64,000 nt of DNA from Aromatoleum buckelii (GTDB lineage: Bacteria > Pseudomonadota > Gammaproteobacteria > Burkholderiales > Rhodocyclaceae). This document shows, in pieces, positions 8,780 through 17,575 of the stretch (position 1 is its first letter; every line of letters starts with the position of its first letter). The DNA is taken from NCBI RefSeq assembly GCF_012910785.2, contig NZ_WTVH02000008.1:1-64000 (forward strand). Reading direction: 5' to 3'. Both the position numbers and the translations under genes were made by a program. Under the pieces are notes generated by a model. It searched no databases. It saw only the letters and a program-made list of their open reading frames with translations, and was not told the origin of the DNA.

Positions 8780-9976
8780 CTAGCCTTTGACGCATACCAC
8801 CTGCTTCAAGGTGTGCAACACGTCCGTGAGGTCGTTCTGGTTGGCCATTACCGCGTCGATGTCCTTGTAGGCAGCGGGAATCTCGTCGAGGACGCCCTTG
8901 TCCTTGCGGCACACGACACCGGCCGTCTGCCGCACGAGATCCGCCTCGGTGAATTGCTTTTCTGCCGTGGTGCGGCTCATCCGGCGCCCGGCGCCGTGGG
9001 CGCTCGAACAGAAGCTTTCCGCGTTGCCCTTGCCGCGCACGATGTAGCTGCGCGCACCCATGCTGCCTGGGACGATGCCCAAATCGCCCTCGCGCGCGCG
9101 AATCGCCCCCTTGCGCGTCACCCACACGTTCGCACCGAAGTGATGTTCCTGGGCGACGTAGTTGTGGTGGCAGTTGACCACTTCGCTCGTCACCACGAAC
9201 GACGGCAAATGCCGGGCCAGCGCGGAGAGCACCAGATCCAGCATGCACTGCCGGTTCTGTCGCGCATACTCCTGCGCCCACTGCAGTGCCTCGACGTAAT
9301 CGTCGAAGTGCTCGCTGCCTTCCGCGAAGTACGCCAGTTCGCGATCCGGAAGCTGGATCATCCGGCGTTCCATGTCCTTGCGCGCGAGTTGGATGAAGTA
9401 GTCGGCCATCGCGTTGCCGATACCCCGGCTGCCCGAATGGAGCATGACCCACACGCGGTCGGCCTCGTCGAGACATACTTCTATGAAGTGATTGCCGCCG
9501 CCCAGCGTCCCCATTTGGTGTGTCCATTTCGAGGCTTTGCCGAATGCCTTGAGAAGCTGCGGATGGCGTGCGCTGAGCGCCTTGAGCCCGGCTTCGAAAG
9601 GCCGCACCGCGTCCGCGAGCACCGTATCGTCGCGGTGTTGCGCGCGCCCGACCGGAACGCCATGGCTGATCTGCCCGAAAACGGCCTTGAGAGACTTTTC
9701 GTCAATGTCGTTGGCCGTCAGCGAGAGCCTGGCGGCAACCATGCCGCAGCCGATATCGACACCGACCGCAGCAGGGATGATTGCCTTGTGGGTGGCGATG
9801 ACCGAACCGATGGTCGCACCGATTCCGACGTGGGCATCGGGCATCGCGGCGACATGATGATGAATGAAGGGCATCTGCGCGAGATTCGCGAGTTGGGCCT
9901 TCGACTTCTCGTCGACGTCATCGGTCCAGATCTTCACCGGCACACGTTGGCCGCTCAGCACTTGTTTGATCGGCAT
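8780..9976 (-). CDS. rtcB: RtcB, RNA 3'-phosphate/5'-hydroxyl ligase
   Basis: RtcB joins RNA ends bearing 2',3'-cyclic phosphate or 3'-phosphate to 5'-hydroxyl ends, using GTP and Mn2+, in RNA repair. The start MPIKQVLSG (398 residues) is preceded by GGGAG at good spacing; an upstream ATG at 9994 adds six residues. Family marks include MPDAHVGIGATIGSV, VGVDIGCGMVAARL (metal ligands), GGGNHFIEVCLDEA, HSGSRGIGN and a C-terminal segment with the guanylylated His in the SSAHGAGRRMSRTTA region. It is followed by no archease gene and preceded on the same strand by a VOC protein. Confidence 0.95.
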   Translation of the reverse strand: MPIKQVLSGQRVPVKIWTDDVDEKSKAQLANLAQMPFIHHHVAAMPDAHVGIGATIGSVIATHKAIIPAAVGVDIGCGMVAARLSLTANDIDEKSLKAVFGQISHGVPVGRAQHRDDTVLADAVRPFEAGLKALSARHPQLLKAFGKASKWTHQMGTLGGGNHFIEVCLDEADRVWVMLHSGSRGIGNAMADYFIQLARKDMERRMIQLPDRELAYFAEGSEHFDDYVEALQWAQEYARQNRQCMLDLVLSALARHLPSFVVTSEVVNCHHNYVAQEHHFGANVWVTRKGAIRAREGDLGIVPGSMGARSYIVRGKGNAESFCSSAHGAGRRMSRTTAEKQFTEADLVRQTAGVVCRKDKGVLDEIPAAYKDIDAVMANQNDLTDVLHTLKQVVCVKG

Positions 9977-10006
9977 GACAAGCTCCCGTCGCATCCTCGC
10001 TGGGTA

Positions 10007-10384
10007 TCACGTCCACTCGTTCGCCTCTTGCTCGAACCTGCCCCGGTACGGCTTTCCGACGCAGAACCGGTGCCCACTCGGTGCTTGCATGACCGTCCAG
10101 CCGTCATTGCAAGATACCTGGACCGCTCCCAACTTCTCCAGGCGATTTACTTCTTCTTCGATTGAATCCGTCTCGATATCGAGATGGGCTCGCGGATCGT
10201 GATCGACGCGTTGAATGATGACCTGGACGTCACCCGGCTGCGTCATGAGTTGAATGAATTTGTCGCGAACCTGGGCCTCCTGCGGCAGTGGACAACCGAG
10301 CGCAGCACTCCAGAACTTCGCCTCTCGCATCAAATCGTCGGTATCGCAATCAATGACGATGTTCCCAAGACGGCTCTTGTGCAT
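10007..10384 (-). CDS. VOC-family (glyoxalase/bleomycin-resistance fold) protein
   Basis: A 125-residue single VOC protein with the paired beta-alpha-beta pattern: NIVIDCDTDDLMREAKFWSAALG at the N-terminus, then HLDIETDSIEEEVNRLEKLGA and QAPSGHRFCVGKP. These proteins are small metalloenzymes or resistance proteins; the substrate cannot be told. It is 30 bases upstream of rtcB on the same strand and probably cotranscribed. Its ATG shares an A with a stop codon of an upstream open frame (TGATG). Confidence 0.8.
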   Translation of the reverse strand: MHKSRLGNIVIDCDTDDLMREAKFWSAALGCPLPQEAQVRDKFIQLMTQPGDVQVIIQRVDHDPRAHLDIETDSIEEEVNRLEKLGAVQVSCNDGWTVMQAPSGHRFCVGKPYRGRFEQEANEWT

Positions 10385-10704
10385 CAGTCCGACTCCTCAT
10401 GCCAACCGGTGTTTACGCAGAGCACTTGAACGCCAGTGCCCGACAGCCTCGGCATTTTTTCCATCGCCGCAAGCGTTCCTCCCGTCCGCAAGCCTGCAGC
10501 CTTCGCAAGGTCGTGCAATAGGACATCTGCCGCAGGCTCGAGTTTGCAGTTCTTCCAATGTGCGGTCTGCGTCTCGATCGCCCGCCCGACGCATTGCAGC
10601 GTTCGTCGCCGAATCGGTCTGGCCGAAGCTGCGGGAGACGCGATTCCATCGTTGCCCGCAGCTCGATGCCTCCACGCCTGCGCCTGGCACGCAGCAGGAC
10701 CGCG
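10384..10704 (-). pseudogene. Possible 5'-truncated coding remnant coupled to the VOC gene
   Basis: An open frame of 106 codons, bounded upstream by TGA at 10705-10707 and ending in a TGA that overlaps the VOC start. The C-terminal half reads like protein (HWKNCKLEPAADVLLHDLAK, then AAMEKMPRLSGTGVQVLC). The first ATG comes only at residue 81. It looks like the tail of a gene whose front was lost. I do not recognise the family, and the frame could be chance. Confidence 0.3.
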
Positions 10705-10829
10705 TCAGTTTTTACACGGGCCGATGGTCGTTCGGTAGCTTTTACAGCGCGCGCTGCCAACGCCTCGGGGGCTCTTCCCGGCACCCGCCTTGCAGGCCGG
10801 TCCCAACACGGTCGGGACGGAGAACGATC
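10705..10829. other. Non-coding gap upstream of the TPP-enzyme remnant
   Basis: Together with the doubtful remnant at 10384-10704, this makes about 445 bases without a secure gene between divergent transcription units. The promoter of the 10.8-25 kb gene run must lie here, but no convincing -35/-10 pair is visible. Confidence 0.4.
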
Positions 10830-11540
10830 ATGAGCGACACAGTCGGCGACTTCCTGCTCCAGCGCCTGTCGGCATGGGGGGTCAAGAGGGTGTTCGGCTA
10901 TCCCGGCGACGGCATCAACGGCATCATGGGGGCGTTCGGCCGGTACGGCGAAGGGCTGCGCTTCGTGCAGGCGCGTCACGAGGAGCTCGCCGCGTTCATG
11001 GCGTGCGCGCACGCGAAATTCACCGGCGAAGTCGGCGTGTGCCTGGCCACTTCGGGCCCCGGGGCGATCCATCTCCTGAACGGCCTCTACGACGCGAAGC
11101 TCGACCACCAGCCGGTGTGGCGCGAGTGGACTGACCCGCGCCTCGTGGTGATGGTGCTCAACAACGGCGACCTCAACCAGGTGACGTGGGAGCAGCGCGC
11201 CATGGAAGGCGACCCGAAGTTCATCGACGCGCAGGCGGTGCCCGATTTCCCGTACGCCGAGTACGCGCGGCTGCTGGGCCTGGGCGGCATGCGCGTCGAC
11301 GACCCGAGAGAAGTGGGCACGGCGTGGGACGCGGCACTCAGTGCGGAGCGCCCGACGCTCCTCGAGATGGTCACCGACCCGGACGTGCCGCCGCTGCCCC
11401 CGCACATCAGCGCGAAGCAGGCCAAAGCGTACCTGTCGGCGCTGCTGCACGGCGACCCCGACTCGCTCGGCATCGTCGTTGCGAGCTTCAAGGAAAGCTG
11501 GGATAGCCTGTTCCCGCCGGACAAATCGTCAGCGGGGTGA
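10830..11540 (+). pseudogene. Thiamine-pyrophosphate enzyme with its middle deleted in frame
   Basis: Encodes 236 residues where the pyruvate-oxidase/acetolactate-synthase-like family has roughly 580-600. Residues 1-92 match the family N-terminus (FLLQRLSAWGVKRVFGYPGD, catalytic-type Glu in ARHEELAAFMA, TSGPGAIHLLNGLYDAKL). After DHQPV the frame jumps directly to the C-terminal third (WTDPRLVVMVLNNGDLNQVT, then TDPDVPPLPPHIS). The central domain and the GDG part of the TPP-binding motif are absent, so no catalysis is expected. Start codon, ribosome site (GGACGGAG) and stop are intact. It opens the run of same-strand genes. Confidence 0.85.
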
Positions 11541-11547
11541 ACGCGAC

Positions 11548-11931
11548 ATGGCCCTTGTGGACAGCACGGCCCCGATCGAATCGGTCACGGTCGCGAGCTA
11601 CACGATCCCGACCGATGGGCCCGAGTCCGACGGCACGCTCGAATGGGACGCGACGACGCTCGTGGTGGCCCACGTCACCGGCGGCCGCCGAACCGGCCTC
11701 GGCTACGGCTACACGGACACCGCCACCGCGCGACTGATCCACGATCGGCTCGCGCCGCTGCTGCACGGGCGCGACGCACTCGCGACGAACGCGCGCTGGC
11801 AGGACATGGCGGTCGCGATCGGCGACGGCGCGCCCGACCCGGTCGACGGCCGCCTCGCTCCGGCCGACGACCGCCCCGGCTTCGGCCTGGTGTTCAAGGA
11901 ACAGGACGCCCGATGCTTCGAAAACCCCTGA
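11548..11931 (+). pseudogene. Enolase-superfamily (mandelate racemase/muconate cycloisomerase) enzyme with its middle deleted
   Basis: Encodes 127 residues where the family has about 360-380. The N-terminal capping segment is present (IESVTVASYTIPTDGPESDG, TTLVVAHVTGG, TGLGYGYTD) and so is the very C-terminus (GDGAPDPVDGRLAPADDRPG, FGLVFKEQDARCFE). The whole catalytic barrel with its metal ligands is missing. The join falls near residue 93, after MAVAI. It follows the TPP remnant by 7 bases and overlaps the likely start of the FAD/Fe-S gene. Confidence 0.8.
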
Positions 11932-14858
11932 ACGGCGCCGATGAAACGCGCCCCGCCATGCCCGTCGACACCACGGCGCTGTCGCGGCGCGCCGGCGTCG
12001 ATTTCGCCGCGCTCGAACACGATCTGCGCGAGGTCCTCGCCGGCGAAGTGCGCTTCGACGCGGGCAGCCGCGCGCTGTATGCGACCGACGCGTCGAACTA
12101 CCGCCAGGTGCCGATCGGCGTCGTGATCCCGCGCTCGACCGACGACGTCGTGCGCACGGTGGAGATCTGCCGGGGCCACCACGCGCCGATCCTGTCGCGC
12201 GGCGCCGGCACGAGCTTGTGCGGCCAGTGCTGCAACATCGCGGTGGTGCTCGATTTCTCGAAATACCTCAACCGCATCATCGACATCGACGCCGAAAAGA
12301 AGATTGCGCGCGTCGAGCCCGGCGTCGTGCTCGACGAGCTGCGCGAGGCGGCCGAAAAAGTCGGCCTCACGTTCGCCCCCGACCCGGCGACCCACAGCCA
12401 CAACACGCTCGGCGGCATGATCGGCAACAACTCCTGCGGCCCGCACTCGGTGATGGGCGGGCGCACCGAGGAGAACGTGCTCGAGCTCGACATCCTCACC
12501 TACGACGGGCTGCGCTGCCGCGTCGGCACGACGGACGCGGAGACGTTTGCGCAAATCGAGGCTGAAGGCGGCCGTCGGGCCGACATCTACCGCCGGCTGC
12601 GGGCGCTCGGCGAACGGTACGCCGAGCCGATCCGCCGCTGCTACCCTGACATCCCGCGCCGCGTGTCGGGGTTCAACCTGCGCGCGCTGCTGCCCGGGAG
12701 CAGCTTCGATCTCGCCCGCGCGCTGGTCGGCTCCGAAGGCACGTGCGTCGTCGTGCTCGAAGCGACCGTGCGCCTCGTGGACAGCCCGCCGGCGCGCACG
12801 CTGCTGGTGGCGGGTTTTCCCGACGTGTATGCGGCTGCGGACGCCGTACCCGAAGTCATGGCGGCCGGCCCGATCGCGCTCGAAGGCATGGACGATCGGC
12901 TGGTCGGCGACATCGAGTCGATGGGGCTCGCGCCGGGCAACGTCGGGCTGCTGCCCGAAGGCGCCGGCTGGCTGCTGGTCGAGTTCGGCGGCGCCGACCG
13001 GGACGAGGCCGAGGGCCGGGCCCGCGCGCTGATGGAACGGCTCGAGCGCGCCGAGCCGAAGCCGTCGATGAAGCTGTACGCCGACGCGGCTGAAGCACAG
13101 CGAGTGTGGAAGATCCGCGAATCGGGTCTGGGCGCGACCGCCCACGTGCCCAACGAACGGCTGACCTGGGAAGGCTGGGAAGACTCCGCGGTCGCGCCCG
13201 AGAACCTCGGCCGCTACCTGCGCGAGCTGCGCGCGCTGCTCGACCGCCACGGCTATCGCGGCGATTTTTACGGTCATTTCGGCCAGGGCTGCCTGCACAC
13301 TCGCATCGACTTCGACCTAGAAACGGCCGACGGCATCGCCCGCTACCGTGCCTTCATCCACGAGGCCGCGCGCCTGGTGTCGGGGCTGGGCGGCTCGATC
13401 TCCGGCGAACACGGCGACGGCCAGTCCAAGGCCGAGCTGCTGCCGATCATGTTCGGCGACGAGGTGGTGCAGGCCTTTCGCGAGTTCAAGGCGATATGGG
13501 ACCCGGACAACCGCATGAACCCGGGCAAGGTCGTCGATGCGTTCCGCGTCGACGAGAACCTGCGCCTGGGCACCGGCTACGATCCGCGGCCAGTCGAAAC
13601 CCGCTTCGCCTACACGTCGGACAACGGCGACTTTGCGCGCGCGATGCTGCGCTGCGTCGGGGTCGGCGCCTGCCGCAGCAAGAAAGGCGTAATGTGCCCG
13701 AGCTACATGGCCACCGGCGAGGAGATGCACTCGACACGCGGGCGCGCGCATCTGCTGTTCGAGATGCTGCGCGGCGAGACGCTGACGGGCGGCTGGAAGG
13801 AGCCGGCGGTCAAGGAAGCGCTCGACCTGTGCCTGTCGTGCAAAGGCTGCAAGGGCGAATGCCCGGTGCGCGTCGACATGGCGACCTACAAGGCGGAGTT
13901 CTTCTCGCACTACTACGAAGGCCGCCTGCGCCCGATCTCGGCCTATGCGTTCGGGCTCATCGACGTGTGGTCGCGCGCCGCGTCCCACGCGCCCGGCGTC
14001 GCGAACTTCTTCTCGCGCACCGAACCGTTCGCGGGCTTCGCCAAATGGCTCCTCGGCATTCATCCCGCGCGGCGTCTGCCGGCGTTCGCGATGGAAGCTT
14101 TTGCGCCGGCCTTCCGCCGCCGGCGGCCGCCCGCCGCAGCGGGAAAGCCGTTGATCCTGTGGCCGGACACGTTCAACAACCATTTCCACCCCGAGGTGGC
14201 GCTGGCCGCGGTGCAGGTGCTCGAGCACGCCGGCTTCGAAGTGCGCCTGCCGCCGGTGCGGCTGTGCTGCGGCCGCCCGCTGTACGAGTTCGGCATGCTC
14301 GACCGGGCCCGGCGCTACCTGCTGCGCATCCTCGACGCGCTCGACACGCAGATTCGCGACGGCCTGCCCGTCGTCGTCCTCGAACCGGCCTGCCTCACCG
14401 TTTTTCGTGAGGAACTGCCGCAGATGCTGGCCGGCAACGAGCAGGCCAGGCGGCTGAGCAGCCAGGTCTTCCTGCTGAGCGAATTTCTCGAGCAACGCGC
14501 CCCGCACGCGCGCTTCGGCACCCTCGCGCGCCGCGCGGTGGTGCACGGCCACTGCCACCACCAGGCAGTCATCGGCATGGACGCGGAAGCCGCGGTACTG
14601 AAAAAACTCGGCCTCGACTACGAAATCCTCGACTCCGGCTGCTGCGGCATGGCCGGCGCGTTCGGCTTCGAAAAGGACAAGTACGACGTGTCGATGCGCT
14701 GCGCCGAGCGCGCGCTGCTGCCTGCGGTGCGCGCGGCCGCCGACGACACGCTGCTGATCGCCGACGGCTACAGCTGCCGCGAGCAGATCGTGCAGAGCAC
14801 CGCCCGCCGGCCGCTGCATCTCGCCGAAGTGCTGCGCCTGGCCCTCAAAGGAGAATGA
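11913..14858 (+). CDS. FAD/Fe-S dehydrogenase (D-lactate/glycolate dehydrogenase type)
   Basis: A large single-chain oxidoreductase expected to oxidise a 2-hydroxy acid and pass electrons through FAD and Fe-S clusters to the membrane chain. About 981 residues from ATG 11913, which has AGGA at good spacing; ATG 11958 would give 966. An N-terminal FAD-binding domain (PILSRGAGTSLCGQCCN, HNTLGGMIGNNSCGPHS) and FAD-oxidase C domain (ISGEHGDGQSK) occupy about 30-560. A ferredoxin-like part follows, with CVGVGACRSKKGVMCP and CLSCKGCKGECPV near residue 640, and a CCG-type domain with LCCGRP and DSGCCGMAGAFGFE. It appears intact, unlike its two upstream neighbours. The exact substrate is unknown. Confidence 0.88.
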   Translation: MLRKPLNGADETRPAMPVDTTALSRRAGVDFAALEHDLREVLAGEVRFDAGSRALYATDASNYRQVPIGVVIPRSTDDVVRTVEICRGHHAPILSRGAGTSLCGQCCNIAVVLDFSKYLNRIIDIDAEKKIARVEPGVVLDELREAAEKVGLTFAPDPATHSHNTLGGMIGNNSCGPHSVMGGRTEENVLELDILTYDGLRCRVGTTDAETFAQIEAEGGRRADIYRRLRALGERYAEPIRRCYPDIPRRVSGFNLRALLPGSSFDLARALVGSEGTCVVVLEATVRLVDSPPARTLLVAGFPDVYAAADAVPEVMAAGPIALEGMDDRLVGDIESMGLAPGNVGLLPEGAGWLLVEFGGADRDEAEGRARALMERLERAEPKPSMKLYADAAEAQRVWKIRESGLGATAHVPNERLTWEGWEDSAVAPENLGRYLRELRALLDRHGYRGDFYGHFGQGCLHTRIDFDLETADGIARYRAFIHEAARLVSGLGGSISGEHGDGQSKAELLPIMFGDEVVQAFREFKAIWDPDNRMNPGKVVDAFRVDENLRLGTGYDPRPVETRFAYTSDNGDFARAMLRCVGVGACRSKKGVMCPSYMATGEEMHSTRGRAHLLFEMLRGETLTGGWKEPAVKEALDLCLSCKGCKGECPVRVDMATYKAEFFSHYYEGRLRPISAYAFGLIDVWSRAASHAPGVANFFSRTEPFAGFAKWLLGIHPARRLPAFAMEAFAPAFRRRRPPAAAGKPLILWPDTFNNHFHPEVALAAVQVLEHAGFEVRLPPVRLCCGRPLYEFGMLDRARRYLLRILDALDTQIRDGLPVVVLEPACLTVFREELPQMLAGNEQARRLSSQVFLLSEFLEQRAPHARFGTLARRAVVHGHCHHQAVIGMDAEAAVLKKLGLDYEILDSGCCGMAGAFGFEKDKYDVSMRCAERALLPAVRAAADDTLLIADGYSCREQIVQSTARRPLHLAEVLRLALKGE

Positions 14859-14859
14859 C

Positions 14860-15231
14860 ATGGACCCGATCGGAAAACGCCGCTGGGCGATCGCCGAAGG
14901 CTATATTCCGCCGTCGAGCACCGACGCGAGCTACGAGCTGAAAAGCCACGAGGCCGCGTGCATCCTGAACGCGGGCGACCGGCTCGCGCAGATCGAAATC
15001 ACGATCTTCTTCACCGACCGGGAACCGGCCGGCCCTTACCTGCTGACGGTGCCGCCGCGGCGCACCTGCCATCTGCGCTTCGACGAACTCGACAACCCGG
15101 AGCCGATCCCGGTCAACACCCCCTATTCGAGCGTCATCGAATCGACGGTGCCGATCGTCGTCCAGCACACCCGGCTCGACTCGCGCCAGGCGGCGCTCGC
15201 GCTGCTCACGACGATCGCGTACGCCGATTAG
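14860..15231 (+). CDS. Sensory-rhodopsin-transducer-like (ASRT family) protein
   Basis: A 123-residue soluble protein closely fitting the family of the Anabaena sensory rhodopsin transducer. Hallmarks are GKRRWAIAEGYIPPSS, ITIFFTDREPAGPYLLTVPP, RRTCHLRFDEL and SVIESTVPIVVQHTRLDSRQ. The Anabaena protein forms a tetramer and binds a microbial rhodopsin and DNA; relatives without a rhodopsin have no settled role. No rhodopsin is encoded in the window. A good ribosome site (AAAGGAGA) precedes the start, which lies one base after the FAD/Fe-S stop. Full length for the family. Confidence 0.87.
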   Translation: MDPIGKRRWAIAEGYIPPSSTDASYELKSHEAACILNAGDRLAQIEITIFFTDREPAGPYLLTVPPRRTCHLRFDELDNPEPIPVNTPYSSVIESTVPIVVQHTRLDSRQAALALLTTIAYAD

Positions 15232-15241
15232 CGCGCCGGCA

Positions 15242-16660
15242 ATGTCCCCGGCCGAACACGATGAACACATGGCGCAGATGCGCGAGATGCACGGCCGCAT
15301 GCTGTGGACGCATTTCGCGATCATCACGCTCGGCCTCTGGTGCCTGACCGCGCCGGCGATCCTCGGCTACATGGAACCCGGCAACTGGGGGGCCGGCGCC
15401 GAGCAGGTGACGACCGAGCGCGCGCTCGCGCCGCTCGCCTCGCGCGCCGCGGCGCTCGCGTGGAGCGACATCGCCAGCGGTGCGCTGCTCGTCGTGTTCG
15501 GCACGCTGTCGCTGTTCTGGCGCCACCGCTGGGCGCAGTGGGGCAGCTGTTTCACCGGCATCTGGCTGCTCGCCGCGCCGCTGGTGTTCTGGTCGCCCGA
15601 GCCCGCGTCCTATGCCAACGACACGCTGGTCGGCGCGCTCGCGATCGCGTTTTCGATCCTCGTGCCGATGATGCCGGGCATGAGCATGGAAGCGATGCAC
15701 GACGAGCGCGACATCCCGCCCGGGTGGAGCTACTCGCCGTCGGCGTGGTCGCAGCGCCTGCCGATGATCGCGCTGGCCTTCGTCGGCTTTTTCATCGCCC
15801 GCTATCTCACCGCCTACCAGATGGGCCACGTCTCCACGGTGTGGGACCCGTTCTTCGACGACGGCACCGCCCGCATCATCACTTCCGACGTGTCACGCGC
15901 GTGGCCGATCCCCGACGCGGGGCTCGGCGCGATGAGCTATCTGCTCGAAGCGCTGTCCGGGATGATGGGCGGACGCCAGCGCTGGCGCACGATGCCATGG
16001 ATGGTCGCGATGTTCGGCGTGCTGGTGATCCCGCTCGGCGCGGTGAGCATCTTCTTCATCATCATCCAGCCGATCGTCATCGGCACCTGGTGCACGCTGT
16101 GCCTCGCGTCTGCCGCGGCGATGGTGTTCATGCTGCCGTACGCGATCGACGAAGTGGTCGCGATGACCCAGTTCCTGATCGGTGCGAAACGCGCCGGGCA
16201 ACCGCTGTCGAGGGTTTTCTGGCACGGCGGCGTCATTGATGGCGCGGGCCGCGACGAGCGCCCGCCGCTCGCGATCGACGCGACCGCACTCGACCGGCTG
16301 CGCGATCAGGCCCGCGTGCTGCCCAAGGCGCTGATCCTCGCCACCGCGCTCGGCATCTGGCTGATGTTTACCCGCACGATTTTTGGTACCGACGGGGCGA
16401 TGGCCGACAGCGATCACCTGATCGGCGCGCTGGTGTTTACCGTGTCGATCACCGCGTACGCCGAGACGGCCCGGCCGCTGCGGGCGCTGAACATGGTGTT
16501 CGGTGCGTGGCTGATCGTCGCACCGTGGGTGCTCGACGGCGGCTCGGCAGCGGCCGACGTCGCCGGCATCATCGTCGGCGCGTTGCTGATCGTGCTCGCG
16601 ATCCCGCGCGGGCCCGTCGTGCGCTCGTATGCCGGCTGGGACCGCTACCTCGTGTGGTGA
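15242..16660 (+). CDS. SPW-repeat / vitamin-K-epoxide-reductase-like membrane protein
   Basis: A 472-residue polytopic membrane protein. The N-terminal ~150 residues and the C-terminal ~100 look like SPW-repeat membrane hairpins (FTGIWLLAAPLVFW; NMVFGAWLIVAPWVLDG). Between them lies a VKOR-like segment with GTWCTLCLASAAAMVFMLPY, whose Cys284-x2-Cys287 is the expected quinone-linked active-site pair. VKOR proteins supply oxidising equivalents for disulfide formation or reduce quinones. The partner here could be the downstream oxidase, but that is inference. It lies 10 bases after the ASRT gene. Confidence 0.78.
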   Translation: MSPAEHDEHMAQMREMHGRMLWTHFAIITLGLWCLTAPAILGYMEPGNWGAGAEQVTTERALAPLASRAAALAWSDIASGALLVVFGTLSLFWRHRWAQWGSCFTGIWLLAAPLVFWSPEPASYANDTLVGALAIAFSILVPMMPGMSMEAMHDERDIPPGWSYSPSAWSQRLPMIALAFVGFFIARYLTAYQMGHVSTVWDPFFDDGTARIITSDVSRAWPIPDAGLGAMSYLLEALSGMMGGRQRWRTMPWMVAMFGVLVIPLGAVSIFFIIIQPIVIGTWCTLCLASAAAMVFMLPYAIDEVVAMTQFLIGAKRAGQPLSRVFWHGGVIDGAGRDERPPLAIDATALDRLRDQARVLPKALILATALGIWLMFTRTIFGTDGAMADSDHLIGALVFTVSITAYAETARPLRALNMVFGAWLIVAPWVLDGGSAAADVAGIIVGALLIVLAIPRGPVVRSYAGWDRYLVW

Positions 16661-16676
16661 GCGAAGGCCCGGACAG

Positions 16677-17474
16677 ATGAACCTGTTCAGGGAGCGGATC
16701 CAGTGGATGAAGGAAAACAGGCCGCTCAGGCGGCTCGAGCGCTGGATCGAAGGGCCGATGGTCTTTCTCGCCTTCGTCTGGATCGGACTGCTGATCGTGG
16801 AGTTCGTCGGCGGCCCGCGTGACTGGCTCGACACGGCGAGCAACCTGATCTGGGCCGTTTTCATCGGCGACTTCGTGCTGCGCTTCGCGCTGGCCAAGGG
16901 CAAGCTCGCCTACATCAGCCAGAACTGGCTCACGCTCGTGTCGCTCGCGCTGCCGGCGCTGCGCGTGTTCCGCCTGACCCGCGTGCTGCGGCTCACGCGT
17001 GCGACCCGCGGGCTGCGGCTGGTGCGCCTGACCACGTCGCTCAACCGCAGCATGCGCGCGCTCGCGCGCAGCATGGGCGGCAAGGGCGCCGGCTACGTCG
17101 TGGCGCTGACGCTGGTCGTGACGTTTTCCGGCGCAGCCGGCATGTATGTGCTCGAGGAAGGGGCGTTCACGAGCTACTGGGATGCGCTGTGGTGGACCGC
17201 GATGATCGTCGCGACGATGGGCAGCGACTTCTGGCCCCGCACGCCGGAAGGCCGCGTGCTGTGCCTCGCGCTCGCGATCTACGCGTTCTCGGTGTTCGGC
17301 TACGTCACCGCCGCGCTCGCGTCGTTCTTCGTCGAGCGCGGCGGCCTGCCCGACCCCGGCGGCCCGGACGCGCTGCGCGCGGAGCTGGCCGCGCTGCGCA
17401 AGGAAACCGCGCGTCTCACCGAGGCCCTCGGCAGGCAGGCCGGACAGGCGGCCGGCGCGAAACGCCCGCCGTGA
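16677..17474 (+). CDS. Voltage-gated-type ion channel with atypical selectivity filter
   Basis: A 265-residue six-helix channel. S1-S3 cover about 26-95. S4 is arginine-rich (LRVFRLTRVLRLTRATRGLR, 95-114). A pore loop and S6 follow at about 140-205, and a short C-terminal coiled coil at about 217-255. The filter reads TMGSD (180-184) instead of the potassium-channel TVGYG, so ion selectivity is uncertain. The start at 16677 has weak ribosome-site support. It shares the direction and tight spacing of the flanking genes. Confidence 0.8.
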   Translation: MNLFRERIQWMKENRPLRRLERWIEGPMVFLAFVWIGLLIVEFVGGPRDWLDTASNLIWAVFIGDFVLRFALAKGKLAYISQNWLTLVSLALPALRVFRLTRVLRLTRATRGLRLVRLTTSLNRSMRALARSMGGKGAGYVVALTLVVTFSGAAGMYVLEEGAFTSYWDALWWTAMIVATMGSDFWPRTPEGRVLCLALAIYAFSVFGYVTAALASFFVERGGLPDPGGPDALRAELAALRKETARLTEALGRQAGQAAGAKRPP

Positions 17475-17575
17475 CGCGCACGATCCGGAGCAATCCGCCA
17501 GTCCGCATCGTCCGGCAGGGCACCCCGATTGCTTTCGCAGCCGATGCGATCCGATTCGTCCCGGGAGGCAGCAAT

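Noticed and set aside
10254-10829. N-terminal extension of the TPP-enzyme remnant
   Set aside because: The sequence is Ser/Arg/Pro-rich without homology, and a ribosome site precedes the family-like start at 10830.
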